Part shown: positions 34,238 to 43,781 of the stretch, one piece after another
Position numbering within the stretch: position 1 is the first letter of the stretch
Layout of the letters: every line of letters begins with the position of its first letter
Source of the DNA: Carboxylicivirga sp.
Lineage (GTDB): Bacteria; Bacteroidota; Bacteroidia; Bacteroidales; Marinilabiliaceae
DNA length: 64,000 bases
NCBI GenBank assembly: GCA_025210475.1
Contig: JAOARW010000003.1
Coordinates: 62,001-126,000 of the forward strand
Direction: 5' to 3'
Program-made: the position numbers and the translations under genes
Notes under the pieces: model-generated
What the model saw: only the letters and a program-made list of their open reading frames with translations
What the model was told of the DNA's origin: nothing
Databases searched by the model: none

Positions 34238-35242
34238 CTAAATAAACCTTCTTTTAATACTCTTGTAAAACGATTCTGTAGCTTCATTATCATTTTCCCA
34301 GCTGTAGTTGGATTGCAGAAAACGAAGCGCCGAATCATAGGAATCCATTTGGTTGATTTGATCCAATGTCTGATTGAATAAATCGGAATTGTTATCAAAT
34401 AGCTCGCGTTGGAAATAGAAACGGTCGTTTAGTCCAAAGGCCTTTTTTACATCGCTTACCGGCTTACCAATTTGCTTGATATCCTCAATCTGCTCCTTTT
34501 TATTAGCCATGGCCTCATTTACCGACGAATTATCTTTATTGATGACTTCGCCTAATACAGCCGGCCTTGTTTTGCTCACACCTTTTTTAATGGTGTTTGC
34601 TTCAATTTGCTCAGGAATGGCTTCTGACTCATAGGTTACAGTATCAGAATCCTTGGTGATGCTTTCTGAATAATCCTTTACGACTTCTTCCTGATCGGTG
34701 ACCTCCTTAAAATCATTCGTCACCGTTTCAGAATCATTTTTTGCCGGTTTTACATCATTCTGTTGTGGTTCCGCGTTGTTCATTTTTGGTTCCGAATGAC
34801 TTTGTACCGGTTTCGAATCATTTATAACTGGTGCCGGATCACTTTGTAATGGTACCGGATCATATTTCACTTCTTTTGCCTGTGTTGGTTTGGGTTCAGG
34901 CTCATTTTTTACTGGTTCAGAAGGCTTCTGAAGCGCTTCATCAGTTTTGCTTGACTCACCCTCTGCAAACCGACTCGAAGATTCGGCAATGGCCCAATTA
35001 TCTTCTTGCTGGCTATTGCTAACACCCTCAGAAGTTAAGGCCGATTCTGTTTTTTTTCCAATACCTTTTTCAGCATTAAGTTGTTCCAACAGTGCCAACT
35101 CCTCGTTAATGTTTGCTATTTTAGTGCGGGTTAAATTGATAAAAGCTGCATTCAACTCATTTTTACCTTTAAAGGTGTTTACAAGAGTGTGAACTTCTTT
35201 TATATCGTTAAGGATAATATTGATGAGTGCTTCTTTTTCCAT
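34238..35242 (-). CDS. Acidic protein with 14 tandem heptapeptides, unknown function
   Basis: A 334-residue cytoplasmic protein; the start at 35242 (MEKEALIN) is preferred to 35347, which would overlap tdk. It has three parts. A helical N-terminal domain (1-60, LNDIKEVHTLVNTF...INEELALLEQL) comes first. A disordered, acidic, Pro/Ser/Thr-rich linker follows, in which residues 111-208 are 14 head-to-tail heptapeptides of the form x-x-x-[DNE]-x-x-[PTES] (VKYDPVP, LQSDPAP, VINDSKP, VQSHSEP, ...). The conserved-looking C-terminal domain (about 265-334) has FGLNDRFYFQRELFDN and DSALRFLQSNYSW. The repeats are 21 bp at the DNA level. It is divergent from tdk across 69 bp. The family was not recognised. 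Confidence 0.75.
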   Translation of the reverse strand: MEKEALINIILNDIKEVHTLVNTFKGKNELNAAFINLTRTKIANINEELALLEQLNAEKGIGKKTESALTSEGVSNSQQEDNWAIAESSSRFAEGESSKTDEALQKPSEPVKNEPEPKPTQAKEVKYDPVPLQSDPAPVINDSKPVQSHSEPKMNNAEPQQNDVKPAKNDSETVTNDFKEVTDQEEVVKDYSESITKDSDTVTYESEAIPEQIEANTIKKGVSKTRPAVLGEVINKDNSSVNEAMANKKEQIEDIKQIGKPVSDVKKAFGLNDRFYFQRELFDNNSDLFNQTLDQINQMDSYDSALRFLQSNYSWENDNEATESFYKSIKRRFI

Positions 35243-35311
35243 AGTAACAAGATGGCTTTTTAACTTATGTACAAAGTTAACGATTGGAATTAAATAATAA
35301 GGATACACTGA

Positions 35312-35887
35312 ATGTTTCTTGAAAGTAAAGCGAACAGAGATTCGCAAAAAGGATGGGTCGAGGTAATTGTCGGCTCGATGTTCTCGGGAAAAACGGAAGA
35401 ATTACTGCGCCGGCTTAAACGTGCCAAGATAGCACAACAAAATGTTGAGATTTTTAAACCAATGGTGGATGTGCGTTACAGCACCGATGAAGTGGTTTCG
35501 CATGATGCCAATGCCATACGCTCAACGCCGGTTGAATCATCGGGTAACATCATGTTATTAAGTGGTAATGTAAATGTAGTGGGTATTGATGAGGCCCAGT
35601 TTTTTGATAATGGATTGGCTGAGGTGTGTCACCAATTGGCTAATCAGGGGATTCGGGTGATTGTGGCCGGATTGGATATGGATTTTAAAGGAAAACCTTT
35701 TGGTCCCATACCTGATTTGATGGCAACGGCCGAATATGTTACAAAAGTGCATGCCATTTGTATGCGTTGTGGTGATTTGGCTCATTTTTCGCATCGCTTA
35801 TCCGATGATGAAAAACTGGTTCTTTTGGGTGAGAAAAATGAATACGAACCGTTGTGTCGGGCTTGTTTTATGAAAGCTAATTCGTAA
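35312..35887 (+). CDS. tdk: Thymidine kinase (type II)
   Basis: A 191-residue salvage enzyme making dTMP from thymidine and ATP. It has Walker A GSMFSGKT (21-28), DEAQFF with the catalytic Glu94, and two zinc Cys pairs (Cys150/Cys153 and Cys182/Cys185). It is cytoplasmic and probably tetrameric. The stop lies 2 bp before the murF-alr start, so the two are translationally close and in one operon. Confidence 0.96.
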   Translation: MFLESKANRDSQKGWVEVIVGSMFSGKTEELLRRLKRAKIAQQNVEIFKPMVDVRYSTDEVVSHDANAIRSTPVESSGNIMLLSGNVNVVGIDEAQFFDNGLAEVCHQLANQGIRVIVAGLDMDFKGKPFGPIPDLMATAEYVTKVHAICMRCGDLAHFSHRLSDDEKLVLLGEKNEYEPLCRACFMKANS

Positions 35888-35889
35888 TT

Positions 35890-38340
35890 ATGGGGTATAG
35901 TGTTAGTCAGTTAGCCCAAATGGCTTCAGCACGTGTAATTGGTAAGGGGAATATAGGTGTTGACAAAATTGTTTACGATAGTCGCAAAACCTTTATGCCT
36001 GACCAAACTCTTTTTGTGGCCATTCAAACCACCAATAACGATGGGCATAACTACATAACTGATTTATACTATAAAGGAATCAGGGCCTTTATTGTTGAAG
36101 AAAGGGCAAGTATTGATTATAATAGTTTCCCGGATGCCGGTTTTATTGTTTGTAAGGATTCGATCCAATGTTTGCAGGCGATTGCAGAACAAATCCGGCG
36201 GAATTACCAGATACCTTTTATTGGCATTACAGGTAGCAACGGAAAAACCATTGTGAAAGAATGGTTGAGCAAAGTGCTGGACTGTAAGTATAAGCTTGGG
36301 CGATCTCCGCGAAGTTTCAACAGTCAGATTGGAGTACCTTTATCCATATGGATGCTGGATAAAGACATTGATTGTGCTGTAATCGAAGCCGGTATTTCGA
36401 AGCCTGATGAAATGGAAAATCTTGTCAGGTGCATTCATCCTGAAATTGGTATTTTAACGAATATCGGGCAAGCTCATCAGGAGAATTTTGAAAGCGTGGA
36501 GCAAAAGCTCAGAGAAAAGCTGCAGCTGTTTAAAGAAAGCAATACCATTTTATTTGATGGCGATGATAAGCTCATCACTCAAACCATTCAGGAAATTTAT
36601 CCCAATAGGAAATTAAAAAGCTGTGGCCGCAATGCTGATAATGACTTGCAGTTATGTGAGCAGGAATTTCATGCGAATGGAAGCAAGCTGACTTTGAAAT
36701 GGGAAAGCAAAGTGTTTGATGTCCATTTTGCGTATCAGGATCGGATATCGATTGATAATTTACTATTGGTGATATTAGCGGCTTTAGTAAATGATATTGA
36801 GATTGATCAGCTGCAAGGTCAGGTGGATTCGCTACAGCCAATAGCCATGCGACTTGAGCAGAAAGAAGGTGTTAATAATTGCTTATTGATTGATGATGCT
36901 TACAATGCTGATTTAACTTCGCTCGAACTGGCTTTGGATTTTCTCAATCAGATGGGAGCCAGGCGCGATCTTTCCAAAACATTGATTTTATCGGATATTT
37001 ACCAAAGCGGAATTGATGCCAATGCCTTGTTTTCGAAAATCAGGCGATTGTGTAAAGAGAAAGGCGTCAGTAAACTAATTGGTATTGGGAAGCATTTGTA
37101 TGCAGCCATGGAAGGGATTAATGCATACCGTGATACGGATGATTTTTTGCGCAATGCCGATTTGAATGAGTTTAAGGATGAAGCCATTTTGCTTAAAGGT
37201 TCGCGTAATTTTGCTTTCGAACGAATTTCGGCACATTTAGAGCAACGACGGCATAAAACAGTTTTGGAAATTAACCTGAATGCTCTAACTGAAAATGTTC
37301 AGTGGTTTCGGTCAAAGCTGAAAAAGAATACCCGGCTATTGGCTATGGTTAAGGCCTTTTCGTATGGAACTGGTTCTTTCGAAATAGCCAATTTATTGCA
37401 ACATCAAAAGGTCGATTATTTGGGTGTTGCATTTGCCGATGAGGGTATCGAACTAAGAAAGGCAGGTATCACATTGCCCATCATCGTGATGAATCCTGAA
37501 TTAAGTAGTTTCCCATTGATGCTCGAATATGAGCTGGAGCCTGAAATTTATAGTTTTGAAGTTTTAAATGCGTTTCGCAAAGCGGTTCAGCGTCAGGGAA
37601 TGACCAATGTGCCTATCCATATAAAAGTGGATACTGGCATGAATCGTTTGGGATTCTTAATTGATGAGCTGGATGATTTACTTGATCAGTTAAAATCATC
37701 AGGTCAGTTGAAAGTAAGCAGCGTATTCTCACACCTGGCTGGCAGTGACGAAGCCATTCACGATGGTTTTACGGAGGAGCAGATTCACGCTTTTAAATCA
37801 GCATGTAGCAAATTAAAGCTAGGCTTGGGCTACGATTTTATAAAGCATATTTTAAACTCAGCTGGCATTGAGCGCTTTCCCAATGCTCAATTTGACATGG
37901 TTCGGTTGGGAATCGGTATGTATGGCGTGTCGGCCACCGGGCAAAATTTGGCACAGGTTAATTGTCTTAAATCTTATGTGTCGCAGATTAAGGTGGTAAA
38001 AGCCGGTGCAACAGTTGGCTATAGCCGCAAAGGACAATCGGAGAATGAAACCCGTATTGCTGTTATCCCCATTGGTTATGCCGACGGATTTAACCGACAG
38101 CTCAGTAATGGAGTAGGACAAGTATCGATAAGAGGGCAAAGAGCAAAGATTATTGGCAATATTTGTATGGATATGTGTATGGCCGATGTAAGCGATTTAA
38201 AGATTAAGGAAGGCGATGAAGTTGAAATATTTGGGAGTGTTATCACACTTCACGAGGTGGCCAGCACCTTAAATACCATTCCCTACGAAATTTTGACAAG
38301 TATTAGTCGTCGGGTGAAACGTGTTTACGTGATGGAGTAG
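35890..38340 (+). CDS. murF-alr: Bifunctional MurF ligase / alanine racemase fusion
   Basis: An 816-residue fusion characteristic of Bacteroidota. Residues about 1-455 are a Mur ligase: the ATP loop GITGSNGKTIVKEW, FNSQIGVPLS, VIEAGISKPDEME, ILTNIGQAHQENF and DDAYNADLTSLELAL. This adds D-Ala-D-Ala to UDP-MurNAc-tripeptide. Residues about 456-816 are an alanine racemase: LAMVKAFSYGTG with PLP Lys488, HIKVDTGMNRLGF, MVRLGIGMYG, and the second catalytic Tyr711 in VGYSRKGQ, then PIGYADGFNR. The fusion thus makes D-Ala and uses the dipeptide derived from it. A separate Ddl is still needed. It is in an operon with tdk. Confidence 0.96.
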   Translation: MGYSVSQLAQMASARVIGKGNIGVDKIVYDSRKTFMPDQTLFVAIQTTNNDGHNYITDLYYKGIRAFIVEERASIDYNSFPDAGFIVCKDSIQCLQAIAEQIRRNYQIPFIGITGSNGKTIVKEWLSKVLDCKYKLGRSPRSFNSQIGVPLSIWMLDKDIDCAVIEAGISKPDEMENLVRCIHPEIGILTNIGQAHQENFESVEQKLREKLQLFKESNTILFDGDDKLITQTIQEIYPNRKLKSCGRNADNDLQLCEQEFHANGSKLTLKWESKVFDVHFAYQDRISIDNLLLVILAALVNDIEIDQLQGQVDSLQPIAMRLEQKEGVNNCLLIDDAYNADLTSLELALDFLNQMGARRDLSKTLILSDIYQSGIDANALFSKIRRLCKEKGVSKLIGIGKHLYAAMEGINAYRDTDDFLRNADLNEFKDEAILLKGSRNFAFERISAHLEQRRHKTVLEINLNALTENVQWFRSKLKKNTRLLAMVKAFSYGTGSFEIANLLQHQKVDYLGVAFADEGIELRKAGITLPIIVMNPELSSFPLMLEYELEPEIYSFEVLNAFRKAVQRQGMTNVPIHIKVDTGMNRLGFLIDELDDLLDQLKSSGQLKVSSVFSHLAGSDEAIHDGFTEEQIHAFKSACSKLKLGLGYDFIKHILNSAGIERFPNAQFDMVRLGIGMYGVSATGQNLAQVNCLKSYVSQIKVVKAGATVGYSRKGQSENETRIAVIPIGYADGFNRQLSNGVGQVSIRGQRAKIIGNICMDMCMADVSDLKIKEGDEVEIFGSVITLHEVASTLNTIPYEILTSISRRVKRVYVME

Positions 38341-38401
38341 AGGCGTTTGGAGATCGGATGTGAACAATTCAGTATTTTTTTTACGCGTTTTATAACACAT
38401 G

Positions 38402-38436
38402 TTTGTCATATGGATGCAGTTTAATTTTATTTTTGC
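38402..38436 (+). promoter_or_regulatory. Bacteroidota-type promoter immediately before the nucleotidyltransferase-like gene
   Basis: TTTG (38402-38405), 22 bases, then TATTTTTGC (38428-38436), a full match to TAnnTTTGC. The predicted transcription start is about 38440-38443, on the ATG at 38441, so the mRNA may be leaderless. Confidence 0.6.
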
Positions 38437-38440
38437 AGCC

Positions 38441-38749
38441 ATGAATGAACAGACAGGTGATATTTCTGATTTAGTGAAGAAGCATATTCAGGCGCTTGAC
38501 CCGTATGCTGAGGTAGTGATTCTATTCCCCGAGGGTGTAAGTATTCATGAAGATATCGTGGTATATGTTTTAACGAATGAAAAGGTTAACTTCCAGCTGG
38601 AGCAACAATATCTGGACGCCCGATACAACGTAGAACTCGAATCAGGAAAATCAATTTCACTTTATATCTACTCAAAAGAAGATTGGCATAAGCAATTTAA
38701 GGATACCCCAATTTATAAGAAAGTTCACCTTGAAGGTGTTTATTTGTAG
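38441..38749 (+). CDS. Degenerate MNT-type nucleotidyltransferase-like protein
   Basis: A 102-residue protein. The C-terminal half (LEQQYLDARYNVELESGKSISLYIYSKEDW..., then TPIYKKVHLEGVYL) matches the remembered pattern of small MNT nucleotidyltransferases of Bacteroidota (…SKKEWE…TPFYENV…EGI). However, the catalytic GSRARG...DSDID block is replaced by FPEGVSIHEDIVVYV. The glycine-serine loop is lost and no D-x-D pair remains, so it is unlikely to transfer nucleotides. It could be a structural or antitoxin-like remnant. No HEPN partner is adjacent. The start at 38441 is supported by the promoter; 38399 would lie inside the promoter. Confidence 0.6.
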   Translation: MNEQTGDISDLVKKHIQALDPYAEVVILFPEGVSIHEDIVVYVLTNEKVNFQLEQQYLDARYNVELESGKSISLYIYSKEDWHKQFKDTPIYKKVHLEGVYL

Positions 38750-38767
38750 GCAGATATTTGTATAAGT

Positions 38768-40669
38768 CTATTCGTTGATTGATAGAGGTATTGAAAAATA
38801 AAAAGTAGAACCTTTATCAATTTCACTATCCAACCAAATTTCTCCACCAAGTATTTCAACAGCCATCTTGGAGATAGCCAGTCCCAAACCAGCACCCTCA
38901 TTAATTGATGAACTGTTAGTGGCCTGCCAAAAAGGTTTAAAAACTGAAGCCTGATTTTCAGTATCAATACCCAAACCTGTGTCAGCGACCTCAAATATCA
39001 GGCAATTCCCGCTGGTAGAATAGCTAATTGTGACCGAACCTTCCGGTGTGTATTTAATAGCATTGGATATTAAATTATTAAGAACCCGTTGAACTAGAAC
39101 TCTGTCGGAGGTAAGCTGAATGTCATTGTCAATCGTTTCAGATTGATTTATAATATCAATGTTGTTTTCCAGTTTATAAGAGAATAATTCGATGCTATCT
39201 CTGATAATTTGTTTGGCCGAAAAACTAGTCAATAATGGTTTGGTAACACCAGCATCCATTTTGGCTACTTCAATAATATTATTTAAGATGGCCAATAGCT
39301 GGTTTCCGTTATTAACGATAGTTTGAGCGTAATATTTTAACAATTCATTGTCGTGCAATTCTTCCTCCAGAATTTGGGCAAAGCCTAAAATACTATTCAT
39401 CGGCGTGCGAATCTCATGACTGATATTGGCCATAAATGATTTAGTTAGTTTTTCGCTTTCGCCTGCTTTTTCAATTGCCTTTTTTAACTCTACATTGATT
39501 TTCTTTAACTGGCTTTTTTCACTGGTCAGATCCGAATTGGAGATGTTTAAGCGATTAATCATTATCAGCAACTGCTTTTGCATCTGATCAAATTCTTTTG
39601 CCAACTGCCCGATTTCATCGTGTCGATTGATGAGCCGGTCTTTAACCCTTACATCAAGCTTGGAGTGTGCTATTTGGTTGGATAACTGCGTGAGGTGAAT
39701 GATTGGTTTGGAGATGTTTCTCGCAATCAGCGACGAAACAAACAGAACCAATATCGATACGATGATTGTCAACCAGATTGTATTGTATCCAATAACATTG
39801 ATAAGTGACAGGATGTCTTTCTGCGGAATGACCATTACCACGCGATAACCTGCCGATCCTAAATTAATGCTGGCTAACTCATATGTATCATCGTGAAACT
39901 TTATTTCTCTAATTATTTGCTCCTTCGGACCAGCAGTCAGCTCATCAATAACATGATCATCGAATAGGGCTTTTAGATTAATATTTATCTCATTTTCCTC
40001 TTTGGATATGAGGATTTTTCCTTCATTGTCAATAAGCCAGAGCTGTGTGTTTTCAGTGGTTTTATGCTCCTCGAAATGATCAATAAGAATGGTAGGATCA
40101 ATGCCTACTCCCGCTACTCCAATTGGATTGTTGGGGGAGCCCATAATCACATTAACGAATAACATGGATTGTTTGAGAATATTGTTATAATCGTAGTTGA
40201 GAGAAATCTTCTTTTTACTTTCTAAAGCTTCAAAGAACCACGTGTCATCCGGATCGAATTTAGTAACGACATCAAGAAGTCGAAAATCCTCGCACCAATA
40301 TTCATTTGTGTTTCTGTTGACGGCAAATATGGTTGAATATCCTAATTCTTTATGAATGAAATCAAGTTTTTGAAGCGCAATTTCTTTTAATTCAGGATTT
40401 GGTTTCTGAGAACCAAACCATTTTACAAAAGCCGGATCATCAGCTAAACTATGTGATGTTTCAATTGCTTTTTCGATAATAATCTGTAGATCACTCTGAT
40501 GTGCTCTAAGAATGGCGATAAGCTGGTTATCATATACTTCGGATAGTATTGATTTGCGTACAGAAAAATAATGTACCCAACTCAATGCCAATACAGTTAA
40601 TATTACAAATAAGCCTACAGTTAATACTAAATTATGTTTTATCGAATTGAATTTAAGCATATTAATCAA
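38768..40669 (-). CDS. Orphan sensor histidine kinase (extracytoplasmic sensor, HAMP, HisKA, HATPase_c)
   Basis: A 633-residue inner-membrane kinase. A first membrane helix (about 13-34) is followed by a dCache-like periplasmic sensor of about 260 residues (DDTWFFEAL, VNVIMGSPNNPIGVAGVGID, TQLWLIDNEGKILIS). A second helix (about 293-318), a HAMP segment (ISKPIIHLTQLSNQIA), a coiled coil, and HisKA with His418 in ANISHEIRTPMNS come next. The HATPase_c domain has QRVLNNLISNAIKYTP (N box), VADTGLGID and GAGLGLAISK. There is no receiver domain and no adjacent response regulator. The dCache domain suggests sensing of a small organic ligand. It is divergent from the receptor/macroglobulin pair across 212 bp. 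Confidence 0.92.
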   Translation of the reverse strand: MINMLKFNSIKHNLVLTVGLFVILTVLALSWVHYFSVRKSILSEVYDNQLIAILRAHQSDLQIIIEKAIETSHSLADDPAFVKWFGSQKPNPELKEIALQKLDFIHKELGYSTIFAVNRNTNEYWCEDFRLLDVVTKFDPDDTWFFEALESKKKISLNYDYNNILKQSMLFVNVIMGSPNNPIGVAGVGIDPTILIDHFEEHKTTENTQLWLIDNEGKILISKEENEININLKALFDDHVIDELTAGPKEQIIREIKFHDDTYELASINLGSAGYRVVMVIPQKDILSLINVIGYNTIWLTIIVSILVLFVSSLIARNISKPIIHLTQLSNQIAHSKLDVRVKDRLINRHDEIGQLAKEFDQMQKQLLIMINRLNISNSDLTSEKSQLKKINVELKKAIEKAGESEKLTKSFMANISHEIRTPMNSILGFAQILEEELHDNELLKYYAQTIVNNGNQLLAILNNIIEVAKMDAGVTKPLLTSFSAKQIIRDSIELFSYKLENNIDIINQSETIDNDIQLTSDRVLVQRVLNNLISNAIKYTPEGSVTISYSTSGNCLIFEVADTGLGIDTENQASVFKPFWQATNSSSINEGAGLGLAISKMAVEILGGEIWLDSEIDKGSTFYFSIPLSINE

Positions 40670-40821
40670 ATAGAATTACCGCGAAGATGCAGAATTATTT
40701 CTGCCTACGCAATCGGGTATTAAAATGTTATTGAAGAGTAAGAAATATTGATTTTTTAACATGGAATAGAAGTGAATTTTTGGTTACGAAAAGGTGTTTT
40801 TCATTTTTTTTAAATGTTATT

Positions 40822-40857
40822 TATGGAATTCCCACAGGTGCTGCATCCTCTTGTTAG
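40822..40857. repeat. Fragment of the dispersed palindromic element
   Basis: GGAATTCCCACAGGTGCTGCATCCTCTTGTTAG resembles the first 35 bases of the copy at 31587. The rest of the element is absent. Confidence 0.45.
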
Positions 40858-40881
40858 AAAAATGTAAATTCTAAAACACCG

Positions 40882-43755
40882 ATGATTATGCACATGTACC
40901 TAACCCACAAAAGTCTGTTATTGTTTATATGGATATTAATCTGGCCTTATTCGCTTCAGGCTCAAAATGAAGAGATATTGGTTGTTGGCACCATGACTGA
41001 TAAACAAGGCGAAGCAATACCCGGATTATCAGTTTTTATTGAAGGCTCAACTAAAGGCACCGTTACCGATATAAATGGTCATTATTCGATAAAAGCACCA
41101 TTAGGCTCAACGCTCGTTTTTAGCTTTATTGGGATGAAAACACAACGGGCGAAAGTAACGCGTACCGGATTAAATCCTAAAGGCACAAGAAAAATCATAC
41201 CTTATAATAAATTATCTGATGATGGCCGCTTTAAAAAGGAACAAGCAATTCAGGCGAAAAAGGATTCCATTAAATACGATAAACGGATTAAAATGTACCG
41301 GCGCTATCTGGCTGATTCTGCTATCCTGAGGACTTACGATAGACAACATGTGGAGGCTGTGGAAATGAATAGCGGGAGAGCAAAGCGTAAAGTACGTCGT
41401 TACACCGATCCCTATGGCAATCGAAACTTTTTAATGGGCAACGTCGTGATTGAAAGTGATGTTTCCATGTTGACTACAGGCCGATTGCCTAATTTACAAT
41501 CGACCAATTCACAAGGCAGGCCTTTAGGTGGTCAGTTGCTTTATCGGGGACCTGAAACCGGCGAATATTATTCCTGGGGACCACCTGTTCGAAATTTGGA
41601 GTTTGATGGTATTCCAACATCCAATGATTCGAATGGGTCTTTGGTTTTTAAGGGAATGGGTAATGGTAAAGCTGCCAATAATTACGAGTCAACTAATTTC
41701 TTTCGAACCGGATTTGAGCGCTCCATTGGGATTGCCTCTTACCAAACAATCTTCGGTATGAAAACCAACCTGTTTTATCAAAACCAAAAAGGTGAAGGAG
41801 TTATTCCAAACGAAGAAAATACACAACATACTTTACGCTTTAAACTAAATTGGAATGAGCGGCTTAAAGTCAGCCTGAACTACAGCAATAATAAACAAGG
41901 TTTCAAGAATGGATTGATGCAGTCACGCATTTTGGCAGCCGTCTATCAAACACCTGTAAGTTTTGATAATGCTTTCGGTTTGTCTTCCAAAGAAGCTTTA
42001 AAGCAGGCCAGTAGTATTTATCATCCCGATGGAACAGTTCGAAGTGCTTCACCAGGCAGGCTCGATAATCCTTACTATATGGTTAGGGAAACTGGTGATT
42101 CAAGGAAAATAAACGCCTTCCAATACAAACTTAATTACAAAACAAATTGGAATAAAGGATCGCTTAATGCTAATGTTTCAGGTGAGATGTACCGCGATGA
42201 TCGTTACCTGGCTTTACCTGATTTAGTGGCTGGAAATTCTTCAAACAGATCCAGTGAACGCCTGGAGGAACTGGATAACTACTTTGTTGGTGCAAATTTA
42301 AGTAATCAGCTTTTCAACTATCAATTGCAATTAAAGGTTCCGGTTCGCTCCGAGTTTTATAATTACAGTCGAAGTTTAAGCCTGGATCATTCAGATCAAA
42401 TACCGGTTAACAATTCGAGACAGCTATTAATGGCTAATCCGCATCTGCAGTTCAAACACGATCAGGATATCTTTCTAATAAAGTCAGGACTGAATCTTTA
42501 TTCATCGTCTACCAGCGGTAAAACTTACTTAAGGCCTAATGTGGGAATCTATTTTAATCCCTTTCAATTTTTAGATGATGCATTTATTTGGAGTACCAGT
42601 GAGGTATTTCAAACCTTCAAATTGAGCTATAATTACCATACACAGATGAATGAGTATAGTTTTCAGACACCAGTCGGTTTATGCAACTCCTTGTTTTATA
42701 ATGTCAGTGAGTTCAATTCCTATTTCGAAGAGCGTGAGATTGGTGTCACGGAAGGTATAGTGCCGGAGCATGTAAGTAAGCATAATTTATCGCTCAACAC
42801 ATCCTTCCTATATGGTCGCCTTAATTCCGAAACAACTGTTTATTGGTCAAAGCGTGAAAACAGTATCTTCCCCATTGTTGAAGGCGATGCCCTGATGTTT
42901 AAAAACATTGGTGATATTAAAACAAAAGGCTGGGAGCAGGTAATTGAAGCCCGTTTGTTTCAATCGGGTTTTAGATGGAACGCCAGTCTGCTTATTTCTC
43001 AAACAAAACCTGAGCTTGAAAAACTCTTTGACAACGAGGTTGTGGCGGTGGCCGGTTTCAAGGATGTTCACACCGCATTAATGGAAGGTGAAGTTCCGGG
43101 AGTAATTAGAGGAAGTGCTTACCAACGAAATGATAGAGGCCAAAAGGTTATTGGCGATCATGGTTTTCCTTTGGTTGATGACCAGGTAAAGGTGCTCGCC
43201 GATCCCAATCCTGACTGCCTGATTGGTTTTAGTAACCGCTTTAGTTCGCGAGCCTGGAGTTGGGGTTTCACAATTGATGGGGTTATCGGTGGAGATGTGT
43301 GGAATGGAACACAGTCAAGCCTGGATTATTATGGCGTTTCGGAGCTTACTGCCAGGCAACGTCTTGTATCCGATTATATTTTTGATGGCGTTAATATGGA
43401 TGGATCGATCAATAATACCCTGGTGGATTTTGCACCTAAAGAAGGCAGCGTTGAAGAAAACAGATGGGTTCGCTATGGAAAAGGTGGCGTGGCCGAAGAC
43501 TACATCCAGGATGCATCGCGTTTGGTACTGAAGGAGCTTTACCTGAAGTATGATTTTAATAAAAAAAAGATAGCATCATGGGGCCTTGAGAAACTTTCAG
43601 TTTCCGCTTATGCCAACAACTTGGTCACCATATCCGCTTATGATGGAAATCTGGGATCAAACACCTTATGGGGACACCATAACACTATGGGACTCGATTA
43701 CTTTAATACTCCACAGATTCGTCGTTACGGCCTTAAATTAAAACTAACCTTTTAA
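40882..43755 (+). CDS. SusC/RagA-like outer-membrane barrel lacking a recognisable plug domain
   Basis: A 957-residue exported protein. It has a signal peptide ending SLQAQ (27) and a CarboxypepD_reg-like domain (about 33-94, GTMTDKQGEAIPGLSVFIEGSTKGTVTD). A Lys/Arg-rich linker of about 90 residues (95-183) with no plug motifs follows. From about 184 the sequence is that of a SusC barrel: ESDVSMLTTGRLPNLQSTNSQGRP, YRGPETGEYYSWGPPV, LEFDGIP, FFRTGFERS, to the terminal YGLKLKLTF. The normal plug signature (YG-x-x-x-A-NGVI-x-I-x-TK-x-G) is missing here but present in the product of the next gene, 26 bp downstream. No SusD-like lipoprotein accompanies it. The ligand is unknown. Confidence 0.82.
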   Translation: MIMHMYLTHKSLLLFIWILIWPYSLQAQNEEILVVGTMTDKQGEAIPGLSVFIEGSTKGTVTDINGHYSIKAPLGSTLVFSFIGMKTQRAKVTRTGLNPKGTRKIIPYNKLSDDGRFKKEQAIQAKKDSIKYDKRIKMYRRYLADSAILRTYDRQHVEAVEMNSGRAKRKVRRYTDPYGNRNFLMGNVVIESDVSMLTTGRLPNLQSTNSQGRPLGGQLLYRGPETGEYYSWGPPVRNLEFDGIPTSNDSNGSLVFKGMGNGKAANNYESTNFFRTGFERSIGIASYQTIFGMKTNLFYQNQKGEGVIPNEENTQHTLRFKLNWNERLKVSLNYSNNKQGFKNGLMQSRILAAVYQTPVSFDNAFGLSSKEALKQASSIYHPDGTVRSASPGRLDNPYYMVRETGDSRKINAFQYKLNYKTNWNKGSLNANVSGEMYRDDRYLALPDLVAGNSSNRSSERLEELDNYFVGANLSNQLFNYQLQLKVPVRSEFYNYSRSLSLDHSDQIPVNNSRQLLMANPHLQFKHDQDIFLIKSGLNLYSSSTSGKTYLRPNVGIYFNPFQFLDDAFIWSTSEVFQTFKLSYNYHTQMNEYSFQTPVGLCNSLFYNVSEFNSYFEEREIGVTEGIVPEHVSKHNLSLNTSFLYGRLNSETTVYWSKRENSIFPIVEGDALMFKNIGDIKTKGWEQVIEARLFQSGFRWNASLLISQTKPELEKLFDNEVVAVAGFKDVHTALMEGEVPGVIRGSAYQRNDRGQKVIGDHGFPLVDDQVKVLADPNPDCLIGFSNRFSSRAWSWGFTIDGVIGGDVWNGTQSSLDYYGVSELTARQRLVSDYIFDGVNMDGSINNTLVDFAPKEGSVEENRWVRYGKGGVAEDYIQDASRLVLKELYLKYDFNKKKIASWGLEKLSVSAYANNLVTISAYDGNLGSNTLWGHHNTMGLDYFNTPQIRRYGLKLKLTF

Positions 43756-43781
43756 GCTTAACCTTCAAATATATCATTAAG

